DNA of 64,000 nt from Paraburkholderia caffeinilytica (lineage in GTDB: Bacteria > Pseudomonadota > Gammaproteobacteria > Burkholderiales > Burkholderiaceae), in the NCBI RefSeq assembly GCF_003368325.1, contig NZ_CP031467.1, positions 2,108,001 through 2,172,000 of the forward strand. The letters are read 5' to 3'. Below, one piece after another: positions 21,938 to 30,472 of this stretch; position 1 is the first letter of the stretch; each line of letters begins with the position of its first letter. The position numbers were made by a program, and so were the translations under genes. The notes under the pieces are model-generated. The model worked only from the letters and a program-made list of their open reading frames with translations, was not told the DNA's origin and did no database searches.

Positions 21938-23500
21938 ATGGCTGCCACGGCTCCCGCCGAAGCCCTACCCGCCGCCGAACCCACGCCGCTCAAAGGCGGG
22001 GCGCTGGCGTTGCTCACCGTCGGTCTCGCGCTCGGTACGTTCATGGAAGTGCTCGACACATCGATCGCGAACGTCGCCGTGCCGACCATTTCCGGCAGCC
22101 TTGGCGTGGCGACCAGTCAGGGCACCTGGGTCATCTCGTCGTATTCCGTGGCCTCGGCGATCGCGGTGCCGTTGACCGGGTGGCTGGCGCGGCGCGTCGG
22201 CGAGGTGCGGCTGTTCACGCTGTCCGTTCTGCTTTTCACGATCGCCTCGGCGCTGTGCGGCTTCGCCCACAACTTCGAGTCGCTGATCGCGTTCCGGCTG
22301 GTGCAAGGGCTCGTCTCCGGGCCGATGGTCCCGCTTTCGCAGACGATTCTGATGCGCTCGTATCCGCCGGAAAAGCGCGGGCTCGCACTCGGCCTTTGGG
22401 CGATGACCGTGATTTGCGCGCCGATTTTCGGGCCCGTGATGGGCGGCTATATCACCGACAACTACACGTGGCCGTGGATCTTCTACATCAACGTGCCGAT
22501 TGGCCTGTTCTCGGCGGTAAGCGCGTTCGTGCTGCTGCGTGGTCGCGAAACCAAGGTCACTAAACAGCGTATCGACGCCGTCGGCCTCGCGTTGCTCGTG
22601 ATCGGCGTGTCGTGTCTGCAGATGGTGCTCGACCTCGGCAAGGATCGAGACTGGTTCAACTCGACGTTTATCATCACGCTGACGATTATCGCGGTGGTGT
22701 CGATTGCGTTCCTGCTGGTGTGGGAGATGACGGACAAGGAACCCGTCGTCGATCTTTCGCTGTTCAAGGATCGTAACTTCGCGCTCGGCGTGGTGATTAT
22801 TTCGTTCGGGTTTATGGCGTTCTTCGGGTCAGTGGTGATTTTCCCGCTCTGGCTGCAGACCGTGATGGGATACACCGCCGGGCTTGCCGGTTTGGCGACG
22901 GCGCCGGTCGGCATTCTTGCACTGTTTTTGTCGCCGATGATCGGCAAGAATATGCATCGGCTGAACCTGCGGGTGGTGGCGAGTTTTGCGTTCATCGTGT
23001 TTGCGTTCGTGTCGTTCTGGAACTCGACTTTTACGCTCGATGTGCCGTTCAATCATGTGATCTGGCCGCGGCTGGTGCAAGGGATCGGGGTTGCCTGTTT
23101 CTTTGTGCCGATGACCACCATCACGCTATCCAGCGTGTCGGACGATCGGCTTGCCAGTGCTTCCGGGTTGTCGAACTTTTTTCGGACTTTGTCTGGGGCG
23201 ATTGGGACAGCTATTAGTACGACTTACTGGGAAAATGACACGATTTATCATCATGCGATGTTGACCGACTCGGTTAACGTCTATGCGGCTAATACCAATG
23301 CTTATACCAATGCGTTGGCTGGTCTCGGGCTTTCTGGGGATGGTCTTACCGCTCAGCTCAATCAGGTCGTTACGGCGCAGGCTTATATGATGGCCACTAA
23401 TGATTTTTTTCGCATTTCCTGTGCGGGGTTTCTTGTGTTGGCGGTGCTTGTTTGGGTTACTAAGCCCAGGAAGGGGGTTGGGCCTTCTATGGGGCATTGA
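21938..23500 (+). CDS. DHA2-family MFS multidrug exporter (EmrB type)
   Basis: A 520-residue inner-membrane drug:H+ antiporter with about 14 predicted helices. EmrB/QacA-family motifs visible are LDTSIANVAVPTISGSLG (motif D1), WVISSYSVASAIAVPLTGWLARRVG, and GPVMGGYITDNYTWPWIFYINVPIG (motif C region). A strong ribosome-binding site AGGAGA lies 8 bases before the ATG. EmrB works with the adaptor EmrA and an outer-membrane factor; no emrA is present here, though a NodT-type factor lies 1.5 kb away on the other strand. The 3' end is unusually AT-rich at third positions, next to the repeat at 23553. Confidence 0.9.
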   Translation: MAATAPAEALPAAEPTPLKGGALALLTVGLALGTFMEVLDTSIANVAVPTISGSLGVATSQGTWVISSYSVASAIAVPLTGWLARRVGEVRLFTLSVLLFTIASALCGFAHNFESLIAFRLVQGLVSGPMVPLSQTILMRSYPPEKRGLALGLWAMTVICAPIFGPVMGGYITDNYTWPWIFYINVPIGLFSAVSAFVLLRGRETKVTKQRIDAVGLALLVIGVSCLQMVLDLGKDRDWFNSTFIITLTIIAVVSIAFLLVWEMTDKEPVVDLSLFKDRNFALGVVIISFGFMAFFGSVVIFPLWLQTVMGYTAGLAGLATAPVGILALFLSPMIGKNMHRLNLRVVASFAFIVFAFVSFWNSTFTLDVPFNHVIWPRLVQGIGVACFFVPMTTITLSSVSDDRLASASGLSNFFRTLSGAIGTAISTTYWENDTIYHHAMLTDSVNVYAANTNAYTNALAGLGLSGDGLTAQLNQVVTAQAYMMATNDFFRISCAGFLVLAVLVWVTKPRKGVGPSMGH

Positions 23501-23552
23501 GGGTTTTTTTTGCCTCTGGCGGTGGTGGTTTTTTTGTTGAGTTGTTGGGGGG

Positions 23553-23840
23553 GCTTGGCGCTTTTTGTCTGTATGCCTGTGGCGTTGGCCTTTCCTTGAA
23601 TTGTTAGTGGTTTATTAGCGTCGCCCCTGTGCGGGGCAGGCACTTACTTTCTTTGCCGCCGCAAAGAAAGATAAGCAAAGAAAGCGGCTCACACCGATCT
23701 TGCTAAGTGGGCGCCTTTGTTTGCTCAGGGTAGTGGTGCATCTGGAATCTGTGTTCGTGCACCTGCATGCACTCGTGACAAGGGTGTCATTCTTCCGGCG
23801 GCGCTGCGCGCGCCGAAGCGTACTTCTTAGAACCACTTGG
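23553..23840 (+). repeat. Repeat element, single copy (copy 3)
   Basis: Same landmarks and order as copy 1: GGCGTTGGCCTTTCCTTG (23581-23598), the GCCCC/GGGGC mini-hairpin, a CTTTCTTTG/CAAAGAAAG stem-loop around 23646-23670, GTGACAAGGGTGTCAT and an end near AACCACTTGG. It lies just after the MFS gene, an intergenic position. There is no inverted partner here. Confidence 0.85.
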
Positions 23841-23896
23841 CTTGCTTTCGCGCCCTTGGGTGAGCATGTCTGATTTTTTGCGTGCAAGGCCGATCG

Positions 23897-23942
23897 GATC
23901 CTCTACAAGCTATATCTGATGAAGCGATCCTCGTAGAGGATC
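23897..23942. repeat. 10-bp inverted repeat beside the repeat element
   Basis: GATCCTCTAC (23897-23906) and GTAGAGGATC (23933-23942) are exact reverse complements with a 26-base loop. It lies between the repeat element and the lipoprotein stop at 23986. No T run follows, so a terminator role is not supported. Confidence 0.5.
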
Positions 23943-23985
23943 GCGAACCGGTTCGTCGCTGACTGCGTTGCTGTCTCTTCCTTCC

Positions 23986-24495
23986 TCACTGCGTTATCGC
24001 CTCTCCGTTCGTTCCCGGGATCGATTGTCCCTGCGAAGCATCGGGGTGCATCGCCGTTGGCGCGGGTTGTGATGGTTTTGCGTCGCTCTGCGGTGCGGTC
24101 GTCGTATTGCTTCGTACGCCTCGTACGTATTGCTTGAAGTCGGCGCCCGCCTCCCATGGGTTCGGTTTGCAACCCATTGATCCGTCGCAATGCGCCGCGA
24201 ATCCAATCGTCGCCGTGCCGTCCGGGTTCGAGGCGCGCGTGATCTGATACGCCAGCGCGCGCTTGCCGCCGTCCGGGCCGGATGTCTGGATCAACGTGTC
24301 AGTCGCGGACTCGATCTCGTACTTCGAATGGCCCGCTACCCACGTCTGCGCACGCTGCCACCAGACATCACATTCGGCTTTGGTGGAACACGTCAATGGC
24401 GTCGTGGCGATCTGCATGACGTCCGGGTCCACCTGCCCCTGTGTCGAACATCCCGCCGCCGCTGCGCACAGTACGGCCAACAGACCTTTTTTCAT
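23986..24495 (-). CDS. Uncharacterised lipoprotein
   Basis: A 169-residue product. A lipoprotein signal peptide MKKGLLAVLCAAAAGC (Cys16) is followed by a domain with CSTKAECDVWWQRAQTWVAGHSKYEIE, then GFAAHCDGSMGCKPNPWEAG and a Pro/Ser/Gln-rich tail. Spaced cysteines suggest disulphides in the periplasm. GGAGG lies upstream of the ATG. I know the general shape from conserved hypothetical proteins in this bacterial family but not a function. It stands alone between the repeat element and gshA. Confidence 0.7.
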   Translation of the reverse strand: MKKGLLAVLCAAAAGCSTQGQVDPDVMQIATTPLTCSTKAECDVWWQRAQTWVAGHSKYEIESATDTLIQTSGPDGGKRALAYQITRASNPDGTATIGFAAHCDGSMGCKPNPWEAGADFKQYVRGVRSNTTTAPQSDAKPSQPAPTAMHPDASQGQSIPGTNGEAITQ

Positions 24496-24653
24496 CGCGT
24501 TGAAGCCTCCCTCCACGGAGCGTGTCATGAAAGTTGGACCGTATCACCGGCACGGTGTTTCATGCGCATTCGCAAATGGACGAAACGAATGGAGATTATG
24601 CCGATACCAGTTGGGCGCCCGGCATCGTTTTGCGTAGACGTTGCCCGTGCGCA

Positions 24654-24678
24654 ATAAAAAAACGGCCCTCCATGGCCG
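24654..24678 (-). terminator. Second terminator downstream of gshA
   Basis: On the minus strand CGGCC/GGCCG (24663-24667/24674-24678) is followed by seven T residues. It sits behind the stronger hairpin at 24700. Confidence 0.6.
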
Positions 24679-24699
24679 CCTCCTGCTTCACAAATGAAA

Positions 24700-24727
24700 A
24701 TGCCGTTCCGCGCTAGCGGAACGGCAT
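24700..24727 (-). terminator. Terminator of gshA
   Basis: Perfect 12-bp stem ATGCCGTTCCGC/GCGGAACGGCAT with a GCTA loop, followed on the minus strand by TTTTCATTTG. It lies 43 bases after the gshA stop. Confidence 0.7.
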
Positions 24728-24770
24728 GGGCCCTCAGGCTGCTTTTTTCTGTGTTGCCTGCGGTCGTCGC

Positions 24771-26387
24771 CTAGACGCTAAACCGGTTCAGCGTATACGC
24801 CCTGTAGGCCGCGACGAATGCGTCGAATGAACCGACCTCTTCCCGCTCAAGTTTGGCCTGCTCTGCAAGCGATTGCGTAGCGAGGTCGGCGAATTCTTTC
24901 GTCTGCGCGGCATCTAGCGGACGCGCTCGGAAATAGGCGGCGTGCGCCTCGCTCTGCTCGAGGCCAAATGCGAGGAAGCTCTGCTGCTTGTCGCGCATTG
25001 TCTGCAATACACGCGCAGACGGCGTCAGCGATGCATCCGCCAATTTCGCGCGCTGAACCGCCACGGCGCGTGCGTGTGAGTCGCCGCCGTGCAGCGCGTC
25101 GAGCGTTGCCGCGGCCGCGTCGATCTTGATGAGCAATTCGTTCGACCAATCCGTCATCGTGATCGGGTTGCCGTCGCGCGTCAGTTCGAGGCCCGGCTTG
25201 CGGCCTTCCATCGTCACGCGGCCGAAGTTCCGATTCGCCTCCGCGTACGCGTCGGGCGGCAGTGGCGCGCTGTCGTCGAGTGCGCAGACCAGCAGGTAAG
25301 CGTCGAGAAAACGCGAGGTCTCCAGCGAAATGCCGATCGGTTCGAACGGATCGATGTCCATGCAGCGCACTTCGACGTATTGCACGCCGCGCGCAGCCAG
25401 TGCATGCAGCGGACGCTCGCCCGGGTGCGTGACGCGCTTCGGACGGATCGTCGAATAGAACTCGTTTTCGATCTGCAGCACGTTCGTGTTGATCTGTACC
25501 CACTCGCCGTTACGCTGTGTGCCGATCGCCTCATACGCGGGATACGGCTGGCTCACGGCCTTTGCGAGCGCGTCGAGGTAGCCCGGCAAGGTGTCGTAGT
25601 CGGCGTGCAGCGCGGCCTGCGCTGTGGTGTTCGAGTAGCCGAGGTCGCTCATGCGCAAACTGGTCGCATACGGGCGGTACAGCGTGTCGGCGTCGAAGGT
25701 GTCGAGCGTGTGCTGGCGATCGCGGAGGAACCGGCGATCCAGAGCCGGCGATGCGCCGAACAGGTACATCAGCAGCCAGTTGGTGCGGCGGAAATTGCGG
25801 ATCAGCGCGAGGTAGCGGTCGGACTGGAAATCGACGGCGTTTGCCGTGGATTGCTGGTCGGCATGCAACAGCCGCCACACTTCTTCGTTCAGCGAATAGT
25901 TGTAGTGGATGCCCGCAATGCACTGCATCGTGCGGCCGTAGCGAAGCGCCAGGCCAATGCGGTACACGTACTTCAGTTTGCCGATATTCGAGGTGCCGTA
26001 GTGCGCGATCGGAATGCCGTCGTCCGTGTCGGGCAGCAGGCCCGGCATCGAGTTGTTCCACATGATCTCGTCGCCGAGTTCGGCGTAGACGAAACGATGC
26101 AGCGTAGCGAGCTTGTCGAGCGTGATCGCGACGTCGTGTTCGGCCGGCGTGATCAGTTCGAGCAGCGCTTCGGAATAGTCGGTGGTGAGCGACGGATGCG
26201 TGAGCGCCGAGCCGAGCGCGCCCGGATGCGGCGTCATGGCGAGCTTGCCGTCGTGCGTCACGCGCAGGCTTTCCTTTTCGATGCCGCGCAGGCCGCGTAT
26301 CAGCGCGTCGCGCTGCGGGCCTGCGGTCAGCACGGACAGGCGGTGCGAGAGCGCGTCGTTCGGGCGGGAAGGTGTCGTGTTTGGCAT
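24771..26387 (-). CDS. gshA: Glutamate-cysteine ligase (type 1)
   Basis: A 538-residue enterobacterial-type (class I) glutamate-cysteine ligase, which makes gamma-glutamylcysteine, the first step of glutathione synthesis. Family stretches visible are GLRGIEKESLRVT near the N-terminus, HPSLTTDYSEALLELITP, YGTSNIGKLK, AGIHYNYSL, GEWVQINTNVLQIENEFYSTIRPKR and GVQYVEVRCMDIDPFEP. The ATG at 26387 (MPNTTPSRPNDALSHRLSVL) is preferred; in-frame upstream starts at 26417 and 26549 lie near or beyond the probable promoter at 26432-26459. Cytoplasmic. Two terminators follow. Confidence 0.93.
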   Translation of the reverse strand: MPNTTPSRPNDALSHRLSVLTAGPQRDALIRGLRGIEKESLRVTHDGKLAMTPHPGALGSALTHPSLTTDYSEALLELITPAEHDVAITLDKLATLHRFVYAELGDEIMWNNSMPGLLPDTDDGIPIAHYGTSNIGKLKYVYRIGLALRYGRTMQCIAGIHYNYSLNEEVWRLLHADQQSTANAVDFQSDRYLALIRNFRRTNWLLMYLFGASPALDRRFLRDRQHTLDTFDADTLYRPYATSLRMSDLGYSNTTAQAALHADYDTLPGYLDALAKAVSQPYPAYEAIGTQRNGEWVQINTNVLQIENEFYSTIRPKRVTHPGERPLHALAARGVQYVEVRCMDIDPFEPIGISLETSRFLDAYLLVCALDDSAPLPPDAYAEANRNFGRVTMEGRKPGLELTRDGNPITMTDWSNELLIKIDAAAATLDALHGGDSHARAVAVQRAKLADASLTPSARVLQTMRDKQQSFLAFGLEQSEAHAAYFRARPLDAAQTKEFADLATQSLAEQAKLEREEVGSFDAFVAAYRAYTLNRFSV

Positions 26388-26711
26388 TGATGCGAGTCGG
26401 GCGTTGTCGGCCGCCATGTGCCGCTTCGCTGCATACAGACAGCACTGCGCGGTTGACAACGTTCGGCGGAATTTTCGGGTAGCGGGCACTTTAACATCTC
26501 GCCACGACGGCTGCTTGAGGCCGCTTCGGCAGGCCCTCGGACGACACAAGCTGGCCTGATTCCAGTGCGAAATGGGCTGCTGGGCGCCTTACGCTACCCT
26601 TCGCGCGCCCGACGCGCGATTCGCGTGGCGTCTGGTTGCCGCCATCGCGCCAGCCGCCTGCCCACGATCCGCCAGTTGCGTGCGGCCCTTCTCCCCGACT
26701 GCCGCATCACT
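26388..26711. other. Region between alkA and gshA
   Basis: Contains the gshA promoter (26432-26459) and the 3' side of the alkA unit. No gene convincing on either strand; the open frames here are shadows in high-GC sequence. Confidence 0.4.
26432..26459 (-). promoter_or_regulatory. Candidate promoter of gshA
   Basis: Minus strand TTGTCA (26454-26459), 16-base spacer, TGTATG (26432-26437). Transcription would begin near 26425, about 40 bases before the chosen ATG. Confidence 0.4.
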
Positions 26712-27629
26712 TCAGCCGCCGCGCGCGGCGCCGGCCCGATCCGCCACTTCGTTCCACAGGTGCATGGCCGCGTACGCGCGCCACGGCCGCCACGCATCGG
26801 TGCGGGTGCGTTGCTGCGTGGGCCGCACGAGCGACGGGTCGCGCGCGCAGATCGACTGCATCAGCACGAGGTCCCATGCGGGCCAGGCGTCGGCATCACG
26901 CCACGCGCGCATCGCCACATACTCGACGGTCCACGGACCGATGCCCGGCAGCGCCAGCAACGCTGCGCGCAGACTGTCGGCGTCGGCGACGCCGCTGTCG
27001 AGCGGAACGTCGCCTGAAGCGACCGCCTGCGCGAAGCCTTGCAACGCCGCTACGCGTTTACCCGGCATGCCGATCTTTTCCAGGTCCACAGCCGCGAGCG
27101 CGGCGGGCGTCGGAAAGCGCCACGCCGTGTTCTCATGCGGATGCCCCTCGATGCGCTCGCCGGCACGCTGCACCAGTCGTCCGATGATGGTGGTCGCCGC
27201 CTTCACGCTGACCTGCTGCCCGACGATGGCGCGCACCACCAGCTCGAAGCCCGACCACGCGCCGGGCACGCGCAAGCCCGGCGCGGCTTCGATCAAGGGA
27301 GCGAGCCATGGGTCGGCGGCCAGTTCGTTGCCGATTTTCTTGGGGTCGGCGCGCAGATCGAACATCCTCGCGATCGGCGCGGCGAGCGCGTCGGCGTGAC
27401 GGCTCGCGGGGCCGTCGATGTGCGCGACGATGCAGCGCTTGCGCGGATGCAGGCGCACGGTCAGCGTGCCGCTGTTGCCGGCCCAATCGATCGCGCGGCG
27501 ATAGGCGCCGTCTTCGACGGCTTCGACGCCGGGCGTCGCGCGCCCGCCGAAAAAGCGCAGCAGGCGCGGCCAGTCGAAGGGTGGTTTGAAAGGCAGTTCG
27601 AGTGTTGCGACGTCGTCAAGCGTGCTCAC
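26712..27629 (-). CDS. alkA: DNA-3-methyladenine glycosylase II (AlkA)
   Basis: A 305-residue helix-hairpin-helix base-excision glycosylase. It has an N-terminal AlkA domain (FDWPRLLRFFGGRATPGVEAV) and the core FELVVRAIVGQQVSV. The HhH motif is LPGIGPWTVEYVAMRAW near 228-243, and the catalytic Asp is most likely Asp253 in AWPAWDLVLMQ. It removes alkylated purines. It overlaps the stop of ada by four bases (26-kb side downstream of ada), forming an ada-alkA adaptive-response unit with translation coupling. The start GTG/ATG at 27629 is the natural coupled start. Confidence 0.92.
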   Translation of the reverse strand: MSTLDDVATLELPFKPPFDWPRLLRFFGGRATPGVEAVEDGAYRRAIDWAGNSGTLTVRLHPRKRCIVAHIDGPASRHADALAAPIARMFDLRADPKKIGNELAADPWLAPLIEAAPGLRVPGAWSGFELVVRAIVGQQVSVKAATTIIGRLVQRAGERIEGHPHENTAWRFPTPAALAAVDLEKIGMPGKRVAALQGFAQAVASGDVPLDSGVADADSLRAALLALPGIGPWTVEYVAMRAWRDADAWPAWDLVLMQSICARDPSLVRPTQQRTRTDAWRPWRAYAAMHLWNEVADRAGAARGG

Positions 27630-28801
27630 GCGGCGTGGTCCAGGTTGGTGGTGGTGGCGACGGCCGCGTGCTCGCGGCGCTTGGGTTTATCGCCCGTAAC
27701 ATCGCCTGCGTGCTGGGCTTCGTTATCGAGCAGTGCAGCCTTGCGCGGCAGGCCCCAGCGATATCCCGCCAGCGCCCCACCCTTTTGCACCACCCGGTGA
27801 CACGGAATCGCCAACGCGACCGGATTCGTCGCGCACGCGCTCGCCACCGCGCGCACGGCCCGGGGCGAGCCGACCGCTTCCGCGATCTGCGAATAGCTGC
27901 GCGTCTCACCGTAGGGAATCCGCCGCAGCGCATCCCATACACGTTGGCGGAACGCAGTGGCGGCGATATCCAGAGGCAGATCGAAGTCCTGACGGGTACC
28001 GCGCAGATAGGCGTCGATCTGCGCGAGGAACGGTGCGAGGCGCGCTGCGTCCTCGACCAGCTCGGCGTTGGCGAACTCGCCACGCAGATCGTCGGCGAGT
28101 ATCGCGGTATCGTCGCCGAAACCGATTTTGCAGATGCCTTTGTCGGTTGCCGCGATCAGCACGAAGCCAAGCGAGGTCGGCGCGCTGGCGTAGCGCACGG
28201 TGAGCCCGGCGCCTTTGCGGCGAAACGTGGATGGCGTCATGCCCAATTCCGCCGAAGCGCTGTCGTACATCCGCGATGGCGAGCCGAAGCCGGCGTCGAG
28301 CGTGGCGCGCGTCACGTCCGATCCGCTCTGCAGCGCATCGCGCAACGCGGCGCCGCGCTGCGCGGCCTGATACTGGCGCGGCGACACCCCCACCACGCGC
28401 TTGAACAGGCGCTGCAAGTGGAACGGGCTGACGTGCACCGCGTCGCTCAGTTGCGCGAGCGTGAGGCGTTGCTGGCGATCGGCGTCCAGCGCGGCGCACG
28501 CGCGATTGACGATCTCCAGCTCGCGGGGCAGGCCGCCGGGCTGGCAACGCTTGCAATCGCGATAGCCCGCAGCGCGCGCAGCGCTGGCGTCGGTGAAGAA
28601 CGCGACATTTTCGCGGCGCGGCAGGCGCGACGCGCACGACGGACGGCAGAACACGCCCGTCGTTTTGACGGCGTAGAAGAACGCGCCGTCGGCCTGCGGC
28701 TCGCGGCGGGTGACGGCGTCCCAACGCTCGGCGTCGGTGGCCCAGTTGCTGCTGCCGACGGCGGTTTCGCCGGCGGTCTCGGTACGGTTGGTGCGGTTCA
28801 T
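27626..28801 (-). CDS. ada: Bifunctional Ada: alkylation-response activator and O6-methylguanine-DNA methyltransferase
   Basis: A 391-residue three-part protein. The N-terminal Ada zinc domain has Cys52, Cys56, Cys83 and Cys86 (VFCRPSC and DCKRC); the first is the methylphosphotriester acceptor. A middle AraC-type HTH follows (LSDAVHVSPFHLQRLFKRVVGVSPRQYQ), then the methyltransferase domain with the acceptor motif IPCHRV (Cys334). Methyl transfer to the N-domain turns Ada into an activator of itself and alkA. The C-terminus is about 30 residues longer than usual and Lys/Arg/Ala/Thr-rich. It is first in the ada-alkA unit. Confidence 0.94.
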   Translation of the reverse strand: MNRTNRTETAGETAVGSSNWATDAERWDAVTRREPQADGAFFYAVKTTGVFCRPSCASRLPRRENVAFFTDASAARAAGYRDCKRCQPGGLPRELEIVNRACAALDADRQQRLTLAQLSDAVHVSPFHLQRLFKRVVGVSPRQYQAAQRGAALRDALQSGSDVTRATLDAGFGSPSRMYDSASAELGMTPSTFRRKGAGLTVRYASAPTSLGFVLIAATDKGICKIGFGDDTAILADDLRGEFANAELVEDAARLAPFLAQIDAYLRGTRQDFDLPLDIAATAFRQRVWDALRRIPYGETRSYSQIAEAVGSPRAVRAVASACATNPVALAIPCHRVVQKGGALAGYRWGLPRKAALLDNEAQHAGDVTGDKPKRREHAAVATTTNLDHAA

Positions 28802-28978
28802 GATGGTCCCGGAAAGTCGGTGTCGATGCTCACCAATGTAGGCCGCATGCCATCACACTACGCCCCGGTTCTTGCTCTGTCATTGCGCTTCCTCGTAGGT
28901 CGGAGGCCCCGCCAGATGTCCGTTTCGCCTCAAACTGCGGCAATTTGGCACGATATCGGGTTTTCCCTTAAAAAGTTA

Positions 28979-29007
28979 TTGCGTCGCACCAAGCCCATGT
29001 GTATATT
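28979..29007 (+). promoter_or_regulatory. Sigma-70 promoter of the candidate small RNA
   Basis: TTGCGT (28979-28984), exact 17-base spacer, TATATT (29002-29007). No open reading frame follows; the transcript would run directly into a terminator at 29047. Confidence 0.65.
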
Positions 29008-29013
29008 AGTACC

Positions 29014-29076
29014 TGTCTCCTCCATGTCTCCTCCTGATATGGATTCAGCCCGTTCCACATAGAGCGGGCTTTTTTT
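29014..29076 (+). ncRNA. Candidate trans-acting small RNA with two anti-Shine-Dalgarno motifs
   Basis: Between a good promoter and a strong terminator lies about 65 nt with no coding potential. It begins near 29014 with two direct copies of TGTCTCCTCC (29014-29023 and 29025-29034, period 11), each containing CTCCTCC, complementary to the GGAGGAG type of ribosome-binding site. A short linker and the terminator hairpin (29047-29070 plus T run) follow. An unpaired C/U-rich 5' part and a 3' terminator stem is the usual layout of small RNAs that block translation by pairing to ribosome-binding sites. No homologue name is claimed. Confidence 0.6.
29047..29076 (+). terminator. Rho-independent terminator of the candidate small RNA
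   Basis: AGCCCGTTC/GAGCGGGCT stem (nine pairs including one G-U) with loop CACATA, then a run of T to 29076. Confidence 0.85.
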
Positions 29077-29197
29077 CGTCTGAACATTTTCGATCTGCCC
29101 CTCGTGGCCGGTCCATCGCCCGCTCTCGCGGCGCCGTCCTTTCTCCTACACTGGTGGCTACTCATCCGTTTTGCGAGCAAGCCTTGGGGCGTTCGAT

Positions 29198-29623
29198 ATG
29201 AAAATCCATATTCGCGAGATCGATCACATCGTCATTCGGGCGTCGAATGTTTCGGCGATGACGCGCTTTTATTGCGAGGTGCTGGGTTGCAGCGTCGAAA
29301 AGGAGCAGCCCGATCTGGGGCTGACGCAGTTGCGCGCGGGGCGCTCGCTGATCGACCTGCTACAGGTCGGCGCGAAGCTCGATCACCCCGAAAACGGCGT
29401 GCCGGGCGCGGGGCGTAACATGGATCACGTGTGTTTGCGCGTCGACCCGTTCGATGCCGAGGCGCTCAAGGCGCATCTGGCCGAACACGGCGCGCGGCCC
29501 GGCGAGGCGGCGTTACGTTATGGCGCGGACGGGTTTGGGCAGTCGCTGTATCTGTTCGACCCGGAGGGCAATATGGTCGAGCTCAAAGGACCACCTGAAG
29601 CGGCGCGGGTGACGTCGCTGTGA
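29198..29623 (+). CDS. VOC-family (glyoxalase/dioxygenase fold) protein
   Basis: A 141-residue vicinal-oxygen-chelate protein. The two beta-alpha-beta-beta-beta modules begin at IREIDHIVIRASNVSAMTRFYCEVLG and NMDHVCLRVDPFDAEALKAHL, and end at the metal-site-like FDPEGNMVELKGP. His and Glu in these positions (DHIVI, DHVCL, MVELK) fit a metal-binding site. The substrate is unknown; it is not clearly glyoxalase I. The ATG at 29198 starts right at the first strand; an upstream in-frame start at 29171 is less likely. It follows the candidate small RNA. Confidence 0.8.
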   Translation: MKIHIREIDHIVIRASNVSAMTRFYCEVLGCSVEKEQPDLGLTQLRAGRSLIDLLQVGAKLDHPENGVPGAGRNMDHVCLRVDPFDAEALKAHLAEHGARPGEAALRYGADGFGQSLYLFDPEGNMVELKGPPEAARVTSL

Positions 29624-29761
29624 CGGGCGCGACCGCTGCCTCGTAGCCTCGGTGCGGCACGCGGGAGTCCAAGTCGATACGCGCACATAGGCGTAGATGA
29701 ATTCAGGCAAAGCGCGCCCGGCGCACCGGCGCTACCTAGCCCGACTTGGGCGCTACAAACT

Positions 29762-30319
29762 CTACCAGGCGTCGGCGGGCGCCTTCAACACCGTCCACTC
29801 GATCTTCACCGCATCGGCGTCGGCGCTACCGAGCCATGCTTCGCCGTCCTGCACGGTGCATTGCAGACGCATGGTCCGTTCGGCGAGCGAGCCGAGCGCG
29901 GCGGCGACGTCTTCGCCGAGCGTCCACACGGTCACATTGCGCATGCGTTCGACCTTGCTGCGCACGCCTTGCCACCAGATGTCCGACGTGCGCCCGCCAT
30001 AGGCGATCACGATCACCTCGTTCGAGCGGCCGCTTGCCTTGGCGATGCGCCGTTCGTCCGGCTGGCCGACTTCGATCCACGTTTCGATCGCGCCGGTGAG
30101 GTCCTTCTGCCAGAGGTCCGGTTCGTCCACGTCCGACAAGCCTTTGCAGAATTCAAGGCGTTCCTGCGCGAACAACGCGAAGGCGGCGACGCGGACCATC
30201 ATCCGTTCGTCGGTCTCCGAGGGATGGCGGGCGATCGTCAAGGAATGGTCGGCGTAATAGTGCCGGTCCATGTTGGCGATCTGGAGTTCCGCCTTGTAAA
30301 TCGTCGATTTGAGAGCCAT
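29762..30319 (-). CDS. YaeQ family protein
   Basis: A 185-residue YaeQ-type protein. MALKSTIYKAELQIANMDRHYYADHSLTIARHPSETDERMM is the characteristic N-terminus, followed by FCKGLSDVDEPDLW and WIEVGQPDERRIAKASGRS. YaeQ has a PD-(D/E)XK nuclease-like fold in known structures; its cellular role is unsettled. The ATG at 30319 is chosen for the family N-terminus; the frame is open further to 30409, with no better ribosome-binding site. It lies 153 bases from the end of the LysR gene on the same strand. Confidence 0.88.
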   Translation of the reverse strand: MALKSTIYKAELQIANMDRHYYADHSLTIARHPSETDERMMVRVAAFALFAQERLEFCKGLSDVDEPDLWQKDLTGAIETWIEVGQPDERRIAKASGRSNEVIVIAYGGRTSDIWWQGVRSKVERMRNVTVWTLGEDVAAALGSLAERTMRLQCTVQDGEAWLGSADADAVKIEWTVLKAPADAW

Positions 30320-30472
30320 GCCGTTACTAAACCAGGCGCTCGCTCCACCGGAGCGAACAGAAAAAGAATCGTCGACGGCGCGTTGCCGTTTTCCGTGTTT
30401 GTTGTACATCGCGCGTTCCTCCCGAGCCGAAAATGCCGGCTGCCATTGCGACTATCGCAAAGGGAGACGCAT

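Noticed and set aside
28968..29180. 70-residue minus-strand frame over the candidate small RNA
   Set aside because: The terminator T run is on the plus strand and a plus-strand promoter fits exactly; the frame looks like chance. A 31-codon minus-strand frame starting inside the repeat has SD-like sequence only because the plus strand carries anti-SD motifs.
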